Assembly: GCA_041397775.1 (NCBI GenBank)
Contig: JAWKWB010000010.1
Coordinates: forward strand, 167,935-231,934
Length of the DNA: 64,000 nucleotides
Direction of reading: 5' to 3'
Source: Ga0077555 sp041397775
Lineage (GTDB): Bacteria > Pseudomonadota > Alphaproteobacteria > Rhizobiales > Hyphomicrobiaceae
Shown here one piece after another: positions 26,653 through 38,675 of the stretch. The notes beneath the pieces are model-generated. The model did no database searches, was not told the origin of the DNA, and saw nothing but the letters and a program-made list of their open reading frames with translations. The position numbers were made by a program, and so were the translations under genes. Within the stretch, counting starts at the first letter, position 1, and every line of letters starts with the position of its first letter.

Positions 26653-26782
26653 CGGCACATCCACTTGGTGAGCCCGAGCGAAATCGTGAAATGCAAATAC
26701 AGTTGCCGGACAGCCGCGCTCCGCGCGCCTTCCGGGGAAACGGAGAAGAGGATGGGGCGCAATTTCCGGGAAACCGGCGAAT

Positions 26783-26853
26783 ATGGCGTCAGGATCGGCC
26801 AGCCGCTCGACGAGCCAGAGGCAACAAGGGAGCGGACGTCCAATCCGCCACAC
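26783..26853. repeat. 72-bp inverted-repeat element, copy 3 (inverted)
   Basis: TATGGCGTCAGGATCGGCC, CCGCTCGACGAG and AGCGGACGTCCAATCCGCCA match the reverse complement of copies 1 and 2 with a diverged middle. The 140 bp between it and the DUF1223 gene (26854-26993) show no gene. Confidence 0.7.
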
Positions 26854-26993
26854 GCGTGGGGGGCCTCGACGGGCTGCACTGGCGCGGGGCGAATGATCGT
26901 CCCGCGTTTTCGTAGGGCCCGTGTTGGCGCAAGGTAAGCGTGGCGTGTCGTGCTGGCGACGAAAGAGAGGATGCCTGCCCTGGATGAGCCCGC

Positions 26994-27782
26994 TCAGTGC
27001 TTGCCGAGCATGGCCGCGCCGAGGATCGGCCCGTCTTTGCCATTCTGAAGCAGGACCGCGAAGGTCTCCGTACCGGCTTGTGCGATGGCCTCGCGATGGA
27101 GACGGACAGTCATGGCCTTGCCGTTCCACATACCCACCGGCGTCAACTCGCGCACCACGTTGTAGAAGGTCAGCTTGCGGCCGTGGTTCTCGCCCGTGCG
27201 TACCGCAACATCGACCTTGGGCTGCACGACGGCCAGCCAGATGCTCGCCTCCTCCGGCTTGGCATCGGCGGGTGCATCGCCCGCTTCGATCACGATATGG
27301 CGTTTGTCGGCGTGAACGACGACGGGAACGCGCTTGCGCGAGAAATCGGCGGAAAGCTGCGTGATTTTTGCTTCGATGTCCTTCTCGCGGTTGCCCACGA
27401 CATGGGCGGCGCCGTTGATGACCATCTGCGGTGTGTAGATGCGGCCGTCGCCACGCTTCTTGGCGTAGGCACGTTGGCGCGAGGAGAACTTCGGGCTGGC
27501 AAGCGTATCCTTCCAGCCCAGATAGTCCCAGTAGTCCACGGGAAACGTCAGCGCCACGAGATCCTTGCGCGTGGAGAGTGACCCCATCAGCGCGTCAGCC
27601 GGCGGGCACGACGAGCAGCCCTGGCTGGTGAAAAGCTCGACGACGGCCATGGGTGCCACCTGCACCGCTCCCACGCCGCTGGCGCTGCCTTGGGCGAGCG
27701 CTGGGGAGAGGAGAGAGCCCAGCCAAACGGCGCTGCCCATGAGGGCGGTCGTCGCGGCGAAGGCATGCATCATTCGGCTCAT
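26994..27782 (-). CDS. DUF1223 domain-containing secreted protein
   Basis: 262 aa with a signal peptide (cleavage near SPALAQG). VELFTSQGCSSCPPADALMG contains a CxxC pair in a thioredoxin-like fold, and DYWDYLGWKDTLASP and RIYTPQMVINGAAHVVG are the family landmarks. It is probably periplasmic; function is unknown, with redox or thiol chemistry suggested only by the fold. The start is ATG 27782 (MSRMMHAFAATT); a GTG six bases earlier is equally open. Confidence 0.88.
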   Translation of the reverse strand: MSRMMHAFAATTALMGSAVWLGSLLSPALAQGSASGVGAVQVAPMAVVELFTSQGCSSCPPADALMGSLSTRKDLVALTFPVDYWDYLGWKDTLASPKFSSRQRAYAKKRGDGRIYTPQMVINGAAHVVGNREKDIEAKITQLSADFSRKRVPVVVHADKRHIVIEAGDAPADAKPEEASIWLAVVQPKVDVAVRTGENHGRKLTFYNVVRELTPVGMWNGKAMTVRLHREAIAQAGTETFAVLLQNGKDGPILGAAMLGKH

Positions 27783-27910
27783 GGGCACTTTTCTTCGGTA
27801 TCGCAGTCATCGCGGACGACGGGTGCCGCCAGCATTCATTGAAGTCATATCGCGCCGCCTCTGGTCAATTGCCAGTCACGAATGGGTGACGGTCGCGTGT
27901 ACAAGCTGCA

Positions 27911-27936
27911 AGGGCCGGAGATTACTCCCCGGCCCT
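27911..27936 (-). terminator. Hairpin between acnA and the DUF1223 gene
   Basis: AGGGCCGG pairs with CCGGCCCT across a 10-nt loop, 26 bp beyond the acnA stop in its direction of transcription. There is no T-tract. Confidence 0.6.
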
Positions 27937-27962
27937 CCCACATTATCGAAGAAATGCCTGCG

Positions 27963-30653
<2,691 letters not shown>

Positions 30654-30852
30654 GGCGGGCTGTCTCCTTGAACCGGTTCGGCTGGAGGCGATTGTCGGGA
30701 CCCGGGTCGTGAGTGCACGGCGAGGGCCGGCCGGAATGGGGCTGGCCACCGGGCGGTCTGGCGCCTTATAAGGCCCCCAGGCGCCTTCCGCCAAGAGGAA
30801 GCACGCATAGTTCTCCTGCTTTATCTGCATTGAGGCGCTGGCTGAGCAGCTT

Positions 30853-31494
30853 ATGCAACTAACGATCGAGAGCCTGGGCTGCGAGCGCGGCGGACGCACG
30901 ATCATCGACGGGCTGTCGTTGACGGCTGCGGCCGGCGAAGCGGTTTTGCTCACCGGCCCCAATGGCGCGGGCAAGACCACGCTGCTGCGCACGATCGCCG
31001 GATTCTTGCCTCCGGCTACCGGCACGATGCGCCTGACCGACGTGCCCGAGGGGGAGCCGGTGGCCGAGCATTGCCACTACATCGGCCATCTGAACGCCGT
31101 GAAGCCACGCTTGAGCGTCGAGGAGAATTTGGCCTTCTGGCGCGATTTCCTGGGCGATTCGCAAAGAGAGGCGGGCCACGGCAGCCCCGAGGGGATCATC
31201 GATGCGGCCCTCGACCGGCTGGGCCTCCTGCATCTGGCGGCGACGCCGGCGGGCTATCTGTCGGCGGGACAGCGCCGCCGCCTGGCGCTTGCGCGCCTGC
31301 TCGTCGCCCATCGGCCCGTGTGGCTGCTCGACGAGCCCACGGTGTCGCTCGACGTCGCCTCCGTCGCGACCTTCGCCGGTGTCGTCGAAGAGCACCTGGC
31401 GGCGGGTGGCCTCGTCCTGGCCGCGACGCACGTGCCCTTGGGGCTGACACGCACGCGCGAACTGCGCATGGGCGCGGCGAGGGTGGCGGCATGA
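30853..31494 (+). CDS. ccmA: Heme ABC exporter ATP-binding protein CcmA
   Basis: 213 aa. Walker A is LTGPNGAGKTTLLR, the signature is YLSAGQRRRLALARLL, and Walker B is PVWLLDEPTVSLD. CcmA drives release of holo-CcmE during cytochrome c maturation with CcmB and CcmC. Its stop overlaps the ccmB start (ATGA at 31491). ccmC and ccmD are not adjacent here. Confidence 0.93.
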   Translation: MQLTIESLGCERGGRTIIDGLSLTAAAGEAVLLTGPNGAGKTTLLRTIAGFLPPATGTMRLTDVPEGEPVAEHCHYIGHLNAVKPRLSVEENLAFWRDFLGDSQREAGHGSPEGIIDAALDRLGLLHLAATPAGYLSAGQRRRLALARLLVAHRPVWLLDEPTVSLDVASVATFAGVVEEHLAAGGLVLAATHVPLGLTRTRELRMGAARVAA

Positions 31495-32159
31495 GCCAGC
31501 TCTGGGCCCTTCTCAAACGTGATTTGCGCCTCGCCGTTCGCGAAGGCGGCGCCCTCGGCACGGCGCTGGGCTTCTACCTCGTCGTCGTGGCGATGCTCCC
31601 CTTCGGCATGGGGCCGGATCTCAATCTGCTGGCGCGCGTGGCCTCCGGTGTCCTCTGGGTCGGGCTCCTGCTCGCCGCGCTGCTGTCGCTGCCCCGCATC
31701 TTCGATGCCGATCTGGAGGACGGGTCGCTTGAGGTACTGGCGACGGGCGCCGTGCCGCTCGAAGGCGTCGTTGCCGCCAAGGCCTTCGCCCACTGGCTGA
31801 CGACCGCCATTCCCTTGGCACTGATGGCCCCCGTGCTCGGCCTTCTCCTCAACCTCGACATCGCCGTGCAGCCCGTGCTGCTCGCCAGCATGCTGGGCGG
31901 CTCGCCCGCGGTCAGTTTCCTGGGTGCGATCGGCGCGGCACTGACGCTGCGCGGGCGGCGCGGTGGCCTGCTGATCGCCTTGCTCGTCCTGCCGCTGTGC
32001 GTGCCGACCCTGATCTTCGGCGTTTCCGTCGTCAGTGCCGTCGTGCTGGGCACGGGCGGTGCGCAGGCGTCGTTCCTGATCCTGCTCGCGATATCCATCG
32101 CGTCGCTTGCAATCGGGCCGGTGGCGGCCGCGGCCGCCCTGCGCATCCAGCTCGGCTAG
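31491..32159 (+). CDS. ccmB: Heme exporter membrane protein CcmB
   Basis: 222 aa with six hydrophobic segments. MSQLWALLKRDLRLAVREGG and RIFDADLEDGSLEVL near residue 70 are typical of CcmB. It is translationally coupled to ccmA and forms the membrane part of the CcmAB transporter in cytochrome c biogenesis. The frame is open upstream to 31071, but that part lies inside ccmA. Confidence 0.93.
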   Translation: MSQLWALLKRDLRLAVREGGALGTALGFYLVVVAMLPFGMGPDLNLLARVASGVLWVGLLLAALLSLPRIFDADLEDGSLEVLATGAVPLEGVVAAKAFAHWLTTAIPLALMAPVLGLLLNLDIAVQPVLLASMLGGSPAVSFLGAIGAALTLRGRRGGLLIALLVLPLCVPTLIFGVSVVSAVVLGTGGAQASFLILLAISIASLAIGPVAAAAALRIQLG

Positions 32160-32184
32160 ATCTGCAACGCAAGGAAGCCCGCTC

Positions 32185-32571
32185 ATGATCGACCACGTTT
32201 CCATCGGCGTCGCGGATCTGGCCGTAAGCCGCCGCTTCTATGCAGCCGTCCTGGCGCCGCTCGGCATGACCGAGATCGTCTGCCGCGGCGACCGCGCCGG
32301 GTTCGGCAAGCACTATCCCGAGCTGTGGATCAACCATCGCCCGGCCATGCCGCGCGTTGCAGACGACACGGGGCACCATCTGTGCCTGCGTTGCCGGACG
32401 CACGACGCCGTCGCAGCCTTCCATGCCGCAGCGCTCGCCCATGGCGGCACCGACGATGGTGCCCCCGGCCCTCGCACGGCCACCATGACCACCTATTACG
32501 CAGCATTCGTTCGCGACCCCGACGGCAATCGCATCGAGGCCGCCTGTTTTCCCGCACCCGGGGGCCGCTGA
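32185..32571 (+). CDS. VOC family (glyoxalase-like) protein
   Basis: 128 aa single-domain vicinal-oxygen-chelate protein. MIDHVSIGVADLAVSRRFY starts the first beta-alpha-beta-beta-beta module, and TTYYAAFVRDPDGNRIEA ends the second. Metal-ligand candidates are His4 and the glutamate near the C-terminus. The substrate is unknown. AAGGAAG precedes ATG 32185; it follows ccmB by 25 bp and may be co-transcribed. Confidence 0.87.
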   Translation: MIDHVSIGVADLAVSRRFYAAVLAPLGMTEIVCRGDRAGFGKHYPELWINHRPAMPRVADDTGHHLCLRCRTHDAVAAFHAAALAHGGTDDGAPGPRTATMTTYYAAFVRDPDGNRIEAACFPAPGGR

Positions 32572-32675
32572 TCTGCCGTCGCAGGTCCGCGAGCCACGCT
32601 GACCGGTTGACCGGGGCCGCCCGACGCCCCCATGGTCTCCCCCGAACGAACGATCCTACGCAGCGGAGCCCCGCG

Positions 32676-34079
32676 ATGAACATCATGGTGAAGCCTGAAG
32701 CAGCGACCCCGGGCGTGACTGCCACGCTCGCGCGCGCCGTCTCCGAGATCAGCTACGAGGCGCTGGATGCGCGCACGCGCCATCGCGCCAAGTATCACAT
32801 CCTCGATACCGTCGGTGCCATCGTCGCGGGCGGCGTGCAGGAAGTCACCGAGATCGCCGAACGCACGCTGGCCAAGGCCGGCGCCAGCGGCACGGTGCCC
32901 GTTCCCGGACGCTCCAGCCGTTTCGATACGCTGTCCGCCGCGCTGATCATGGGCGGCAGCGGCCACGGCCTCGAACTCGACGACGGCTACACGCCGGGGT
33001 CCGTGCATCCCGGCACGGTCGTGGTGCCGGCCTTGCTCGCCGCGGGCCACCAGCTCGATCGCGACGGCAAGAGCGCCATCGCGGCGACGGTCGCAGGCTA
33101 CGAAATGATGTGCAGGCTGGCGGCTGCCGTGCATCCGCGCTCGCGCTGGCGCGGCTTCCATAACACCTCGATCACCGGTGTGTTCGGCGCATCGGCCGTC
33201 TGGGGCGTCCTGCAGGGCTTCGACGCGGCCCGCCACGAGCACGCCTTCGGCGGTGCGGCGGCCAACGCCAGCGGCCTCTTCACCTTCATGTTCGGCGGCG
33301 ACGTGAAGCGCCTGCATCCGGGCTTTGCGGCACGCAGCGGACTGCTGGCTGCCATGCTGGCCGAGGAGGGGCTCACCGGACCACCCGGCGCCATCGAGTG
33401 CCGCGACGGCTTCCTGTGGGCCTACGGGGGCGGCGACGCGGAGCCGGAGCGCTATCAGGGCTTCGACATCCTGAAGGTCGGTCGCGGCGACCCCTACGCC
33501 ATCACGGATTGCTACATCAAGCCCTATGCCGCCTGCCGGCATATCCATGGCGCCGTCGATGCCGTGCTCGACATGCGCGCGAAGGACGGGCTGACGGCCG
33601 AGCAGGTCGCCAGCATTTCGGTCGGCAGCTACAAGGTGGCGGCCTCGCACGACATCAAGCAGTGGGACAGCTTCACCACCGCCCAGATGTCGATCCCCTG
33701 CGTCACCGCGACGGCCCTGATCCACGGTGGCGCCGACCTCGCCCATTTCGCGCCGGAGCGGCGTGAGGCTGCCGGCCTGAAGGCGCTTGCCGCCAAGGTC
33801 GGCGCGACCGTCGATGCGGAGTGCGACGGCAACTACCCCCGCCAGCGCCCCTCGCGCGTCGTTGTCACCACCACCGACGGCCGCCGCCTGGAACGCCTCG
33901 TCTCCTACCCCTACGGCGAGCCGGAAAATCCGCTGCCCGACGACGCGCTGACGGCCAAGTTCCATGGTCTCGTCGCGCCCGTGCTGGGCGAAGCGCGCGC
34001 CAGGCGGCTGGCCGAGCGGATCTGGTCCTTGGAGACCGAAGTCAGTCTGCGCGGCCTGGTGGAAGGGCTCGTTCGATGA
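32676..34079 (+). CDS. MmgE/PrpD family protein
   Basis: 467 aa. It is an all-helical N-terminal domain plus C-terminal lid protein related to 2-methylcitrate dehydratase PrpD and cis-aconitate decarboxylase. Landmarks are ILDTVGAIVAGG, GHGLELDDGYTPGSVHPGTV and IKPYAACRHIHGAVDAVL. PrpD proper is unlikely since no prpB/prpC is nearby; related members act on other carboxylates. It starts a coupled operon: its stop overlaps the next start. Confidence 0.88.
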   Translation: MNIMVKPEAATPGVTATLARAVSEISYEALDARTRHRAKYHILDTVGAIVAGGVQEVTEIAERTLAKAGASGTVPVPGRSSRFDTLSAALIMGGSGHGLELDDGYTPGSVHPGTVVVPALLAAGHQLDRDGKSAIAATVAGYEMMCRLAAAVHPRSRWRGFHNTSITGVFGASAVWGVLQGFDAARHEHAFGGAAANASGLFTFMFGGDVKRLHPGFAARSGLLAAMLAEEGLTGPPGAIECRDGFLWAYGGGDAEPERYQGFDILKVGRGDPYAITDCYIKPYAACRHIHGAVDAVLDMRAKDGLTAEQVASISVGSYKVAASHDIKQWDSFTTAQMSIPCVTATALIHGGADLAHFAPERREAAGLKALAAKVGATVDAECDGNYPRQRPSRVVVTTTDGRRLERLVSYPYGEPENPLPDDALTAKFHGLVAPVLGEARARRLAERIWSLETEVSLRGLVEGLVR

Positions 34080-34291
34080 GCGCGGCGGACCGCAAGCCGC
34101 TCGCGCCCGCCGAGGTCGAGCGCATGCTCCTCGAATGGCAGCGCATGGCGGTGCCGTCGTCATCGGCTGCCGTTGCAGCGGGCGATCTCGACCGCATCAA
34201 CGCCAATGCCCGGGCGACGGCCGACCGCCTCCACACCTTCTGGGATAATCCCTCGGACTTCACGCGGCTGATGCGCGGAGGCGGCAAATGA
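34076..34291 (+). CDS. Small protein between MmgE/PrpD and amidase (possibly GatC/AtzG-like)
   Basis: 71 aa, overlapping both neighbours by ATGA (34076 and 34288), so it is translationally coupled and very likely real. LAPAEVERMLLEWQRMAVP and RINANARATADRLHTFWDNP predict two amphipathic helices. Small helical partners of amidases (GatC, AtzG) occupy the same position in other operons and bind the amidase; that role here is an inference from size and context, not from a clear sequence match. Confidence 0.75.
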   Translation: MSAADRKPLAPAEVERMLLEWQRMAVPSSSAAVAAGDLDRINANARATADRLHTFWDNPSDFTRLMRGGGK

Positions 34292-35706
34292 CGGACGCCG
34301 CCGCGCTGCGCCGCATGGGAGTTGCCGACCTCGCCGCCGCCGTCGCTCGCGGTGAGGTGAAGGCCGAAGCCGCCGTCGTCGCCAGCCTCGACGCCATCGC
34401 CGCCAACAATGGCGCCCTCAACGCCTTCATCTCCGTCGATGCCGAGGACGCGCGTGCTGCGGCGCGCACAGTCGATCTGGCGCGCGCGGCCGGCGAGCCG
34501 CTGGGGCCGCTTGCGGGCGTTCCCGTCGCGGTCAAGGACATGTTCTGGATGGCGGGAAAGCCCATGACGGGCGGCTCGGAGATCCTGCTCGACTTCGTGC
34601 CCGGCGAGACCGCCACGACCATATCCAGGCTCGAGGCCGCCGGCGCCGTCATCGTCGGACGCCTCAACCTGTCGGAGTTCGCCGCCAGCCCCACGGGCAC
34701 CAACAAGCACTTCGGCTACGCCCGCAACGCCCACGACACCAGCCGCATTCCCGGCGGCTCGTCGAGTGGATCGGGAACGGCGGTCGCTGCAGGGCTCGTC
34801 CCTGGCGCACTCGGCTCCGATACGGGCGGCTCGATCCGCATTCCCGCCGCCCTGCAGGGCCTCGTTGGCCTCAAACCGACCCAGGGCCGTCACTCCATGC
34901 ACGGCACGATGCCGCGCGCCTTCTCGCTCGACACCGTCGGCCCGTTGACGCGCCACGCGCGCGACGCCGCGCTGCTGATGTCGGTGATTGCCGGTCCCGA
35001 TCCGCGCGATGCCGCATCGCTCGGCGCAGTCCCGCCCGCACCGACGATCCAGCCCCTGACGCCGAAATCCACCACCATCGCGCTCGCCACCCCCGAAACG
35101 CTGGGCGAGACGGCGCCGTCGATCGTGGAGGCCGTATCGAGGGCCGCCGACGCGCTGCGGCGGCTCGGTTTCACGGTGCGCGACGTGCGCCTGCCAGACC
35201 TCACCCCGCTGCACTTGCTGGCCGACTGCATCTCCAAGGCGGAGGCCGCGACCCTGCATCGCCGCTGGATGACGGAGCGCCCGCAAGCCTACGCGCGCCT
35301 CGTCTACGACCGCTCGCTGTCGGGCTTCCTCATTCCAGCGACACGCTACATCGAGGCGATGTCGGTGCGCGCCAAGGTGTGCGCGGGCTTCCTCGCCGAT
35401 GTCCTGGGCGACGCCGACGCCCTCATGCTGCCCACCGTCGCCGTCGAGACGCCGACCATCGCCGAGGTCGCGCGACGCGAGGCGGACGGCGAGGTGCTGC
35501 CGCTGATCGCCGCCTTCACACGGCTGACGCGCACGTTCAACTATCTGGGCCTTCCCGCCGTGACCGTTCCCTGCGGTGTCGATGCCAACGGCATGCCGCT
35601 CGCCTTCCAACTCGCCGCCCGTCCGCTCGCCGAGGATCTGTTGCTCGCCGTGGCAGACGTCTACGAGCGCGAGGTGGGCTTCGGCGTCCGCGACGCCACC
35701 GCCTGA
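34288..35706 (+). CDS. Amidase signature family enzyme
   Basis: 472 aa. The Ser-cisSer-Lys triad is visible: lysine in VPVAVKDMFW (about residue 81), serines in RIPGGSSSGSGTAVAAG and GALGSDTGGSIRIPAAL (about residues 155 and 179). It hydrolyses amides or transfers ammonia in the manner of GatA/AtzE. The operon partners point to catabolism of an amide or acyl compound. The start ATG 34288 overlaps the upstream stop. Confidence 0.93.
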   Translation: MTDAAALRRMGVADLAAAVARGEVKAEAAVVASLDAIAANNGALNAFISVDAEDARAAARTVDLARAAGEPLGPLAGVPVAVKDMFWMAGKPMTGGSEILLDFVPGETATTISRLEAAGAVIVGRLNLSEFAASPTGTNKHFGYARNAHDTSRIPGGSSSGSGTAVAAGLVPGALGSDTGGSIRIPAALQGLVGLKPTQGRHSMHGTMPRAFSLDTVGPLTRHARDAALLMSVIAGPDPRDAASLGAVPPAPTIQPLTPKSTTIALATPETLGETAPSIVEAVSRAADALRRLGFTVRDVRLPDLTPLHLLADCISKAEAATLHRRWMTERPQAYARLVYDRSLSGFLIPATRYIEAMSVRAKVCAGFLADVLGDADALMLPTVAVETPTIAEVARREADGEVLPLIAAFTRLTRTFNYLGLPAVTVPCGVDANGMPLAFQLAARPLAEDLLLAVADVYEREVGFGVRDATA

Positions 35707-35731
35707 CAACCCGAAAGAACGAGAAACGCCA

Positions 35732-37846
35732 ATGACCGCCGACGCAAATCGCCTCGCCGACAAGCTCCTGCGCCCTGCGCGCGTGGCCATCGTCGGTGCC
35801 TCTGGCGATCTCAAGAAGAACAACTCGCGTCCGCAGCGCTACCTGCGCAAGCACGGCTATACCGGCGAGATCTACCCGATCAATCCCGGCTACCAGGAGC
35901 TGTTCGGCGAGACCTGCTATGGCGCGCTGAAGGACACGCCCCACCCCGCCGACCATGCCTACGTGATGGTGCCGCCGGCCGCGATCGAGGGTGTGATCCG
36001 CGAATGCGGCGAGGCGGGCGTCGCCTGCGCCACGATCTTCTCCGGCGGGTTCGCCGAGGGCGGGGCGGAAGGCCGTCGCAAGCAGGAGGACCTGGTGCGT
36101 CTCGCCCGTTCCATGGGCGTGCGGCTGCTCGGCCCCAACAGCCTCGGTGTGATCAATACCGGCATCGGGTTGACGCTGTCGGCCAATGCCGTGCTCGAGC
36201 GCGAGACGCTGCCCAAGGGGCGCACCGCCCTCGTGTCGCAGTCCGGCGGCATGCTGGGCGCGCTCGTTTCGCGTGGGCAGGCGCGCGACTTCGGCTTCTC
36301 CGCGCTCGTCTCGGTCGGCAACGAGTGCGACCTGTCGGTGGGCGAGATCGCGGGCATGCTCGTCGACGATCCCGGCACCGACGTCATCCTGCTGTTCCTC
36401 GAGACGCTGCGCGAGCCGCAAGCCATGCGCGCCATGGCCGCGAAGGCTCACGCCGCGGGCAAGCCGGTGCTCGCCTACACGCTCGGCCGCTCCGAACTCG
36501 GCCAGAAGCTCGCCCAGTCGCATACGGGCGCGATGGTGGGGCAGGCGAAGGCACTCGACGCCTTCCTCGCAGCCAACGGCATCATGCGTCTGTCGCTGTT
36601 CGAGAGCCTGATCGAGGCCCCCGCCCTGGTCCGCGACCGGAAGCCGGCCACGGGCAAGACGGTAGCCATCGCCACCACGACCGGCGGCGCGGCAGCGCTC
36701 GTCGCCGATCATCTGGGCTCGGCCGGGATTACTGTTGCGCCCGCCCATCCCGAGCTGCGCGCGACGCTCGCCCGGAGCCGCATCGAGGTGGGCGAGGAGG
36801 CCCCCATCATCGACCTGACGATGGCAGGCACCAAGCCCGAGATCGTCGATGCCGTCATGGCCTCGTTCATGGAAGACCCGCGCATCGATGCCGTCATCAT
36901 GGGCGTCGGCTCCTCGTCGGAATACTACCCGGAGTTGGCCGTCGCGCCGCTGGTGAAGTGGGCGAAGTCCAGGAAGCCGCTCGTCGCCTTCCTGCTGCCC
37001 AATGCGCCCAAGTCGCTGGCGCTCCTGGCGGAGGCCGGCATTCCCGCGTTCCGTACGCCTGAAGCCTGCGCCGATGCGCTGGGCGCGTATCTGAGCTGGC
37101 GTCCCCAGCCCCCGCGCGACGCCGAGACGCTGCCAGAGACGGCGGCGCAGATCCTGTCCGCTGCCGGTCCCCGCGCCCATCTCAACGAGCAGAACGCGCT
37201 TTCCCTCTTCGCGGCGCTCGGCGTGCCCACCCCGCGCATGGCGGTCCTCGACAAGCCGGAAGACGCACAGGCCGTCGAACTGACTTTCCCCGTCGTCGCC
37301 AAGATCCTCTCTGCCGACATCGCGCACAAGAGTGACGTCGGCGGCGTCAAGGTCGGCCTGGCCGACACGGCGGCGCTCGAAGGGGCCGCCCGCGCCCTCC
37401 TGACCGAGGTGCCACAGCGCGCGAAGGGCGCGCGCATCGATGGCGTCATCGTGCAGGAGATGGCCAAGGGACGTGGCGAGGCGATCGTCGGGTTTCGGCA
37501 GGATGCGCAGGTCGGTCCCGTCATCGCGGTCGGCGTCGGCGGCATCCTGGCCGAGGTCTATGGCGACGTTGCGGTGCGGCCCGCCCCCGTCGACATCGCC
37601 ACGGCACGCGAGATGGTGGCCGAGGTCAAGGGCTTCGCGCCGCTGCGTGGCTTCCGCGGTCTACCCAAGGGTGATCTGGAGGCGCTGGCGATGCTCGTTG
37701 CCGCCGTCTCCCGGCTTGCACTGTCGCGCGGCATCGCCGTTGCCGAGGCCGAGATCAATCCCGTCATCGTGCGCGACGAGGGGCAGGGCGCCGTTGCCGT
37801 CGATGGCCTCGTGATGCTGGGCGGCGCGGCTGACGCCTCTATCTGA
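35732..37846 (+). CDS. ADP-forming acyl-CoA synthetase (acetate--CoA ligase family)
   Basis: 704 aa. Residues about 1-450 contain the CoA-binding (PARVAIVGASGDLKKNN) and succinyl-CoA-ligase-like domains with SQSGGMLGALVSRG and QSHTGAMVG (catalytic histidine). An ATP-grasp domain follows (about 480-700, NEQNALSLFAALGVPTPR, FPVVAKILSADIAHKSDVGG). It reversibly couples acyl-CoA cleavage to ADP phosphorylation. It is the fourth gene of the PrpD-like/amidase operon, 25 bp after the amidase. Its last 8 bases overlap the convergent SH3-like gene. Confidence 0.92.
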   Translation: MTADANRLADKLLRPARVAIVGASGDLKKNNSRPQRYLRKHGYTGEIYPINPGYQELFGETCYGALKDTPHPADHAYVMVPPAAIEGVIRECGEAGVACATIFSGGFAEGGAEGRRKQEDLVRLARSMGVRLLGPNSLGVINTGIGLTLSANAVLERETLPKGRTALVSQSGGMLGALVSRGQARDFGFSALVSVGNECDLSVGEIAGMLVDDPGTDVILLFLETLREPQAMRAMAAKAHAAGKPVLAYTLGRSELGQKLAQSHTGAMVGQAKALDAFLAANGIMRLSLFESLIEAPALVRDRKPATGKTVAIATTTGGAAALVADHLGSAGITVAPAHPELRATLARSRIEVGEEAPIIDLTMAGTKPEIVDAVMASFMEDPRIDAVIMGVGSSSEYYPELAVAPLVKWAKSRKPLVAFLLPNAPKSLALLAEAGIPAFRTPEACADALGAYLSWRPQPPRDAETLPETAAQILSAAGPRAHLNEQNALSLFAALGVPTPRMAVLDKPEDAQAVELTFPVVAKILSADIAHKSDVGGVKVGLADTAALEGAARALLTEVPQRAKGARIDGVIVQEMAKGRGEAIVGFRQDAQVGPVIAVGVGGILAEVYGDVAVRPAPVDIATAREMVAEVKGFAPLRGFRGLPKGDLEALAMLVAAVSRLALSRGIAVAEAEINPVIVRDEGQGAVAVDGLVMLGGAADASI

Positions 37847-38405
37847 GCGTTTCGTTCGGGTAGACGCCCCAGAGCTTCTTCTGGGGGATATAGCCGCGCA
37901 ACTCGCCGATCGAGACATGACACCACGATCCGTCGCACGAACGGATGTTGGCGATGACACCTGCCTCCACGATCGCCACGGGGCGCGAGCGCTCGCTGTC
38001 GTCGGAGAACAGCGACACCCGCGGCGTCGGCGACGTTTTCGCGTCCCACGGCAGTACCAGCGCCGTGCGCCGGCCCGAGACGAGCGTCTGGGCCACCCAA
38101 CCCGTCGTCCCTTCCGCGTCGCGAACCTGGCGCCACGTTTCGAACTCCCGGATCACCTCGACGGGCAGGCCGGCGCGACGAAAAACCCAGAGCACCCGAT
38201 GATCGAAGCCCGGGCCTTGGCGCAAGTGCACCTTGTCGGATTTCAGGCTGACGAAACGCGGCACGGGCAGCCCGCTGCCGCCCGTCGCCACGGCGGGGGC
38301 GTCGGAGGCGGCCTGTGCCAAGGCAATCCAAGCCACGCCGCTCGCTGCGAAAATCGCACAGGCGACGAGGAGGGCGGGAAGAAGGGACCGCTGTGGGCGA
38401 GCCAT
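37839..38405 (-). CDS. SH3-like domain secreted protein
   Basis: 188 aa with an N-terminal signal/anchor (LLPALLVACAIFAASGVAWIA is one hydrophobic run, about residues 8-28). Two SH3b-like repeats follow: KVHLRQGPGFDHRVLWVF...WRQVRD...TGWVAQTLVSG, and ANIRSCDGSWCHVSIGELRGYIPQKKLWGVYP. It is probably periplasmic, with a cell wall or protein interaction role; such domains are common in alphaproteobacterial SH3_4 family proteins. The start is ATG 38405 at the signal sequence; the frame beyond it is not conserved in character. Confidence 0.88.
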   Translation of the reverse strand: MARPQRSLLPALLVACAIFAASGVAWIALAQAASDAPAVATGGSGLPVPRFVSLKSDKVHLRQGPGFDHRVLWVFRRAGLPVEVIREFETWRQVRDAEGTTGWVAQTLVSGRRTALVLPWDAKTSPTPRVSLFSDDSERSRPVAIVEAGVIANIRSCDGSWCHVSIGELRGYIPQKKLWGVYPNETLR

Positions 38406-38675
38406 GTTGCTCCGTCGAATTGAGGCGAGCCGACTCGGTGGCTCATGCCGCGAAATTAGGTCGATACAATGGTCGGCGGCAAGGCTTGCCGCCGGATTAT
38501 CAAGGTTTTTCAAAGACACCATGCGCGTCGTGGCGATTGCTGGACCTGCACGGCACCGCCCCGCCCTTGCTGCCCTGCCCATTGCGGCGGCGCCCTCGAG
38601 CCGCTATGGCTTGCCCATTGCCAGAACGGGCCCGGGCTCGATGCCCGCGCCTCGCGAATGCCGGATCTACAACCT

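Larger units (their letters stand above)
25520..26655 (+). mobile_element. IS110-family insertion sequence (approximate limits)
   Basis: Contains an IS110-type transposase with a structured leader of about 140 bp and a hairpin after the stop. IS110 elements lack terminal inverted repeats, so the exact ends cannot be set by eye. The left limit is placed at the start of the first leader hairpin and the right limit after the 3' hairpin. It lies between two other repeats. Confidence 0.6.
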
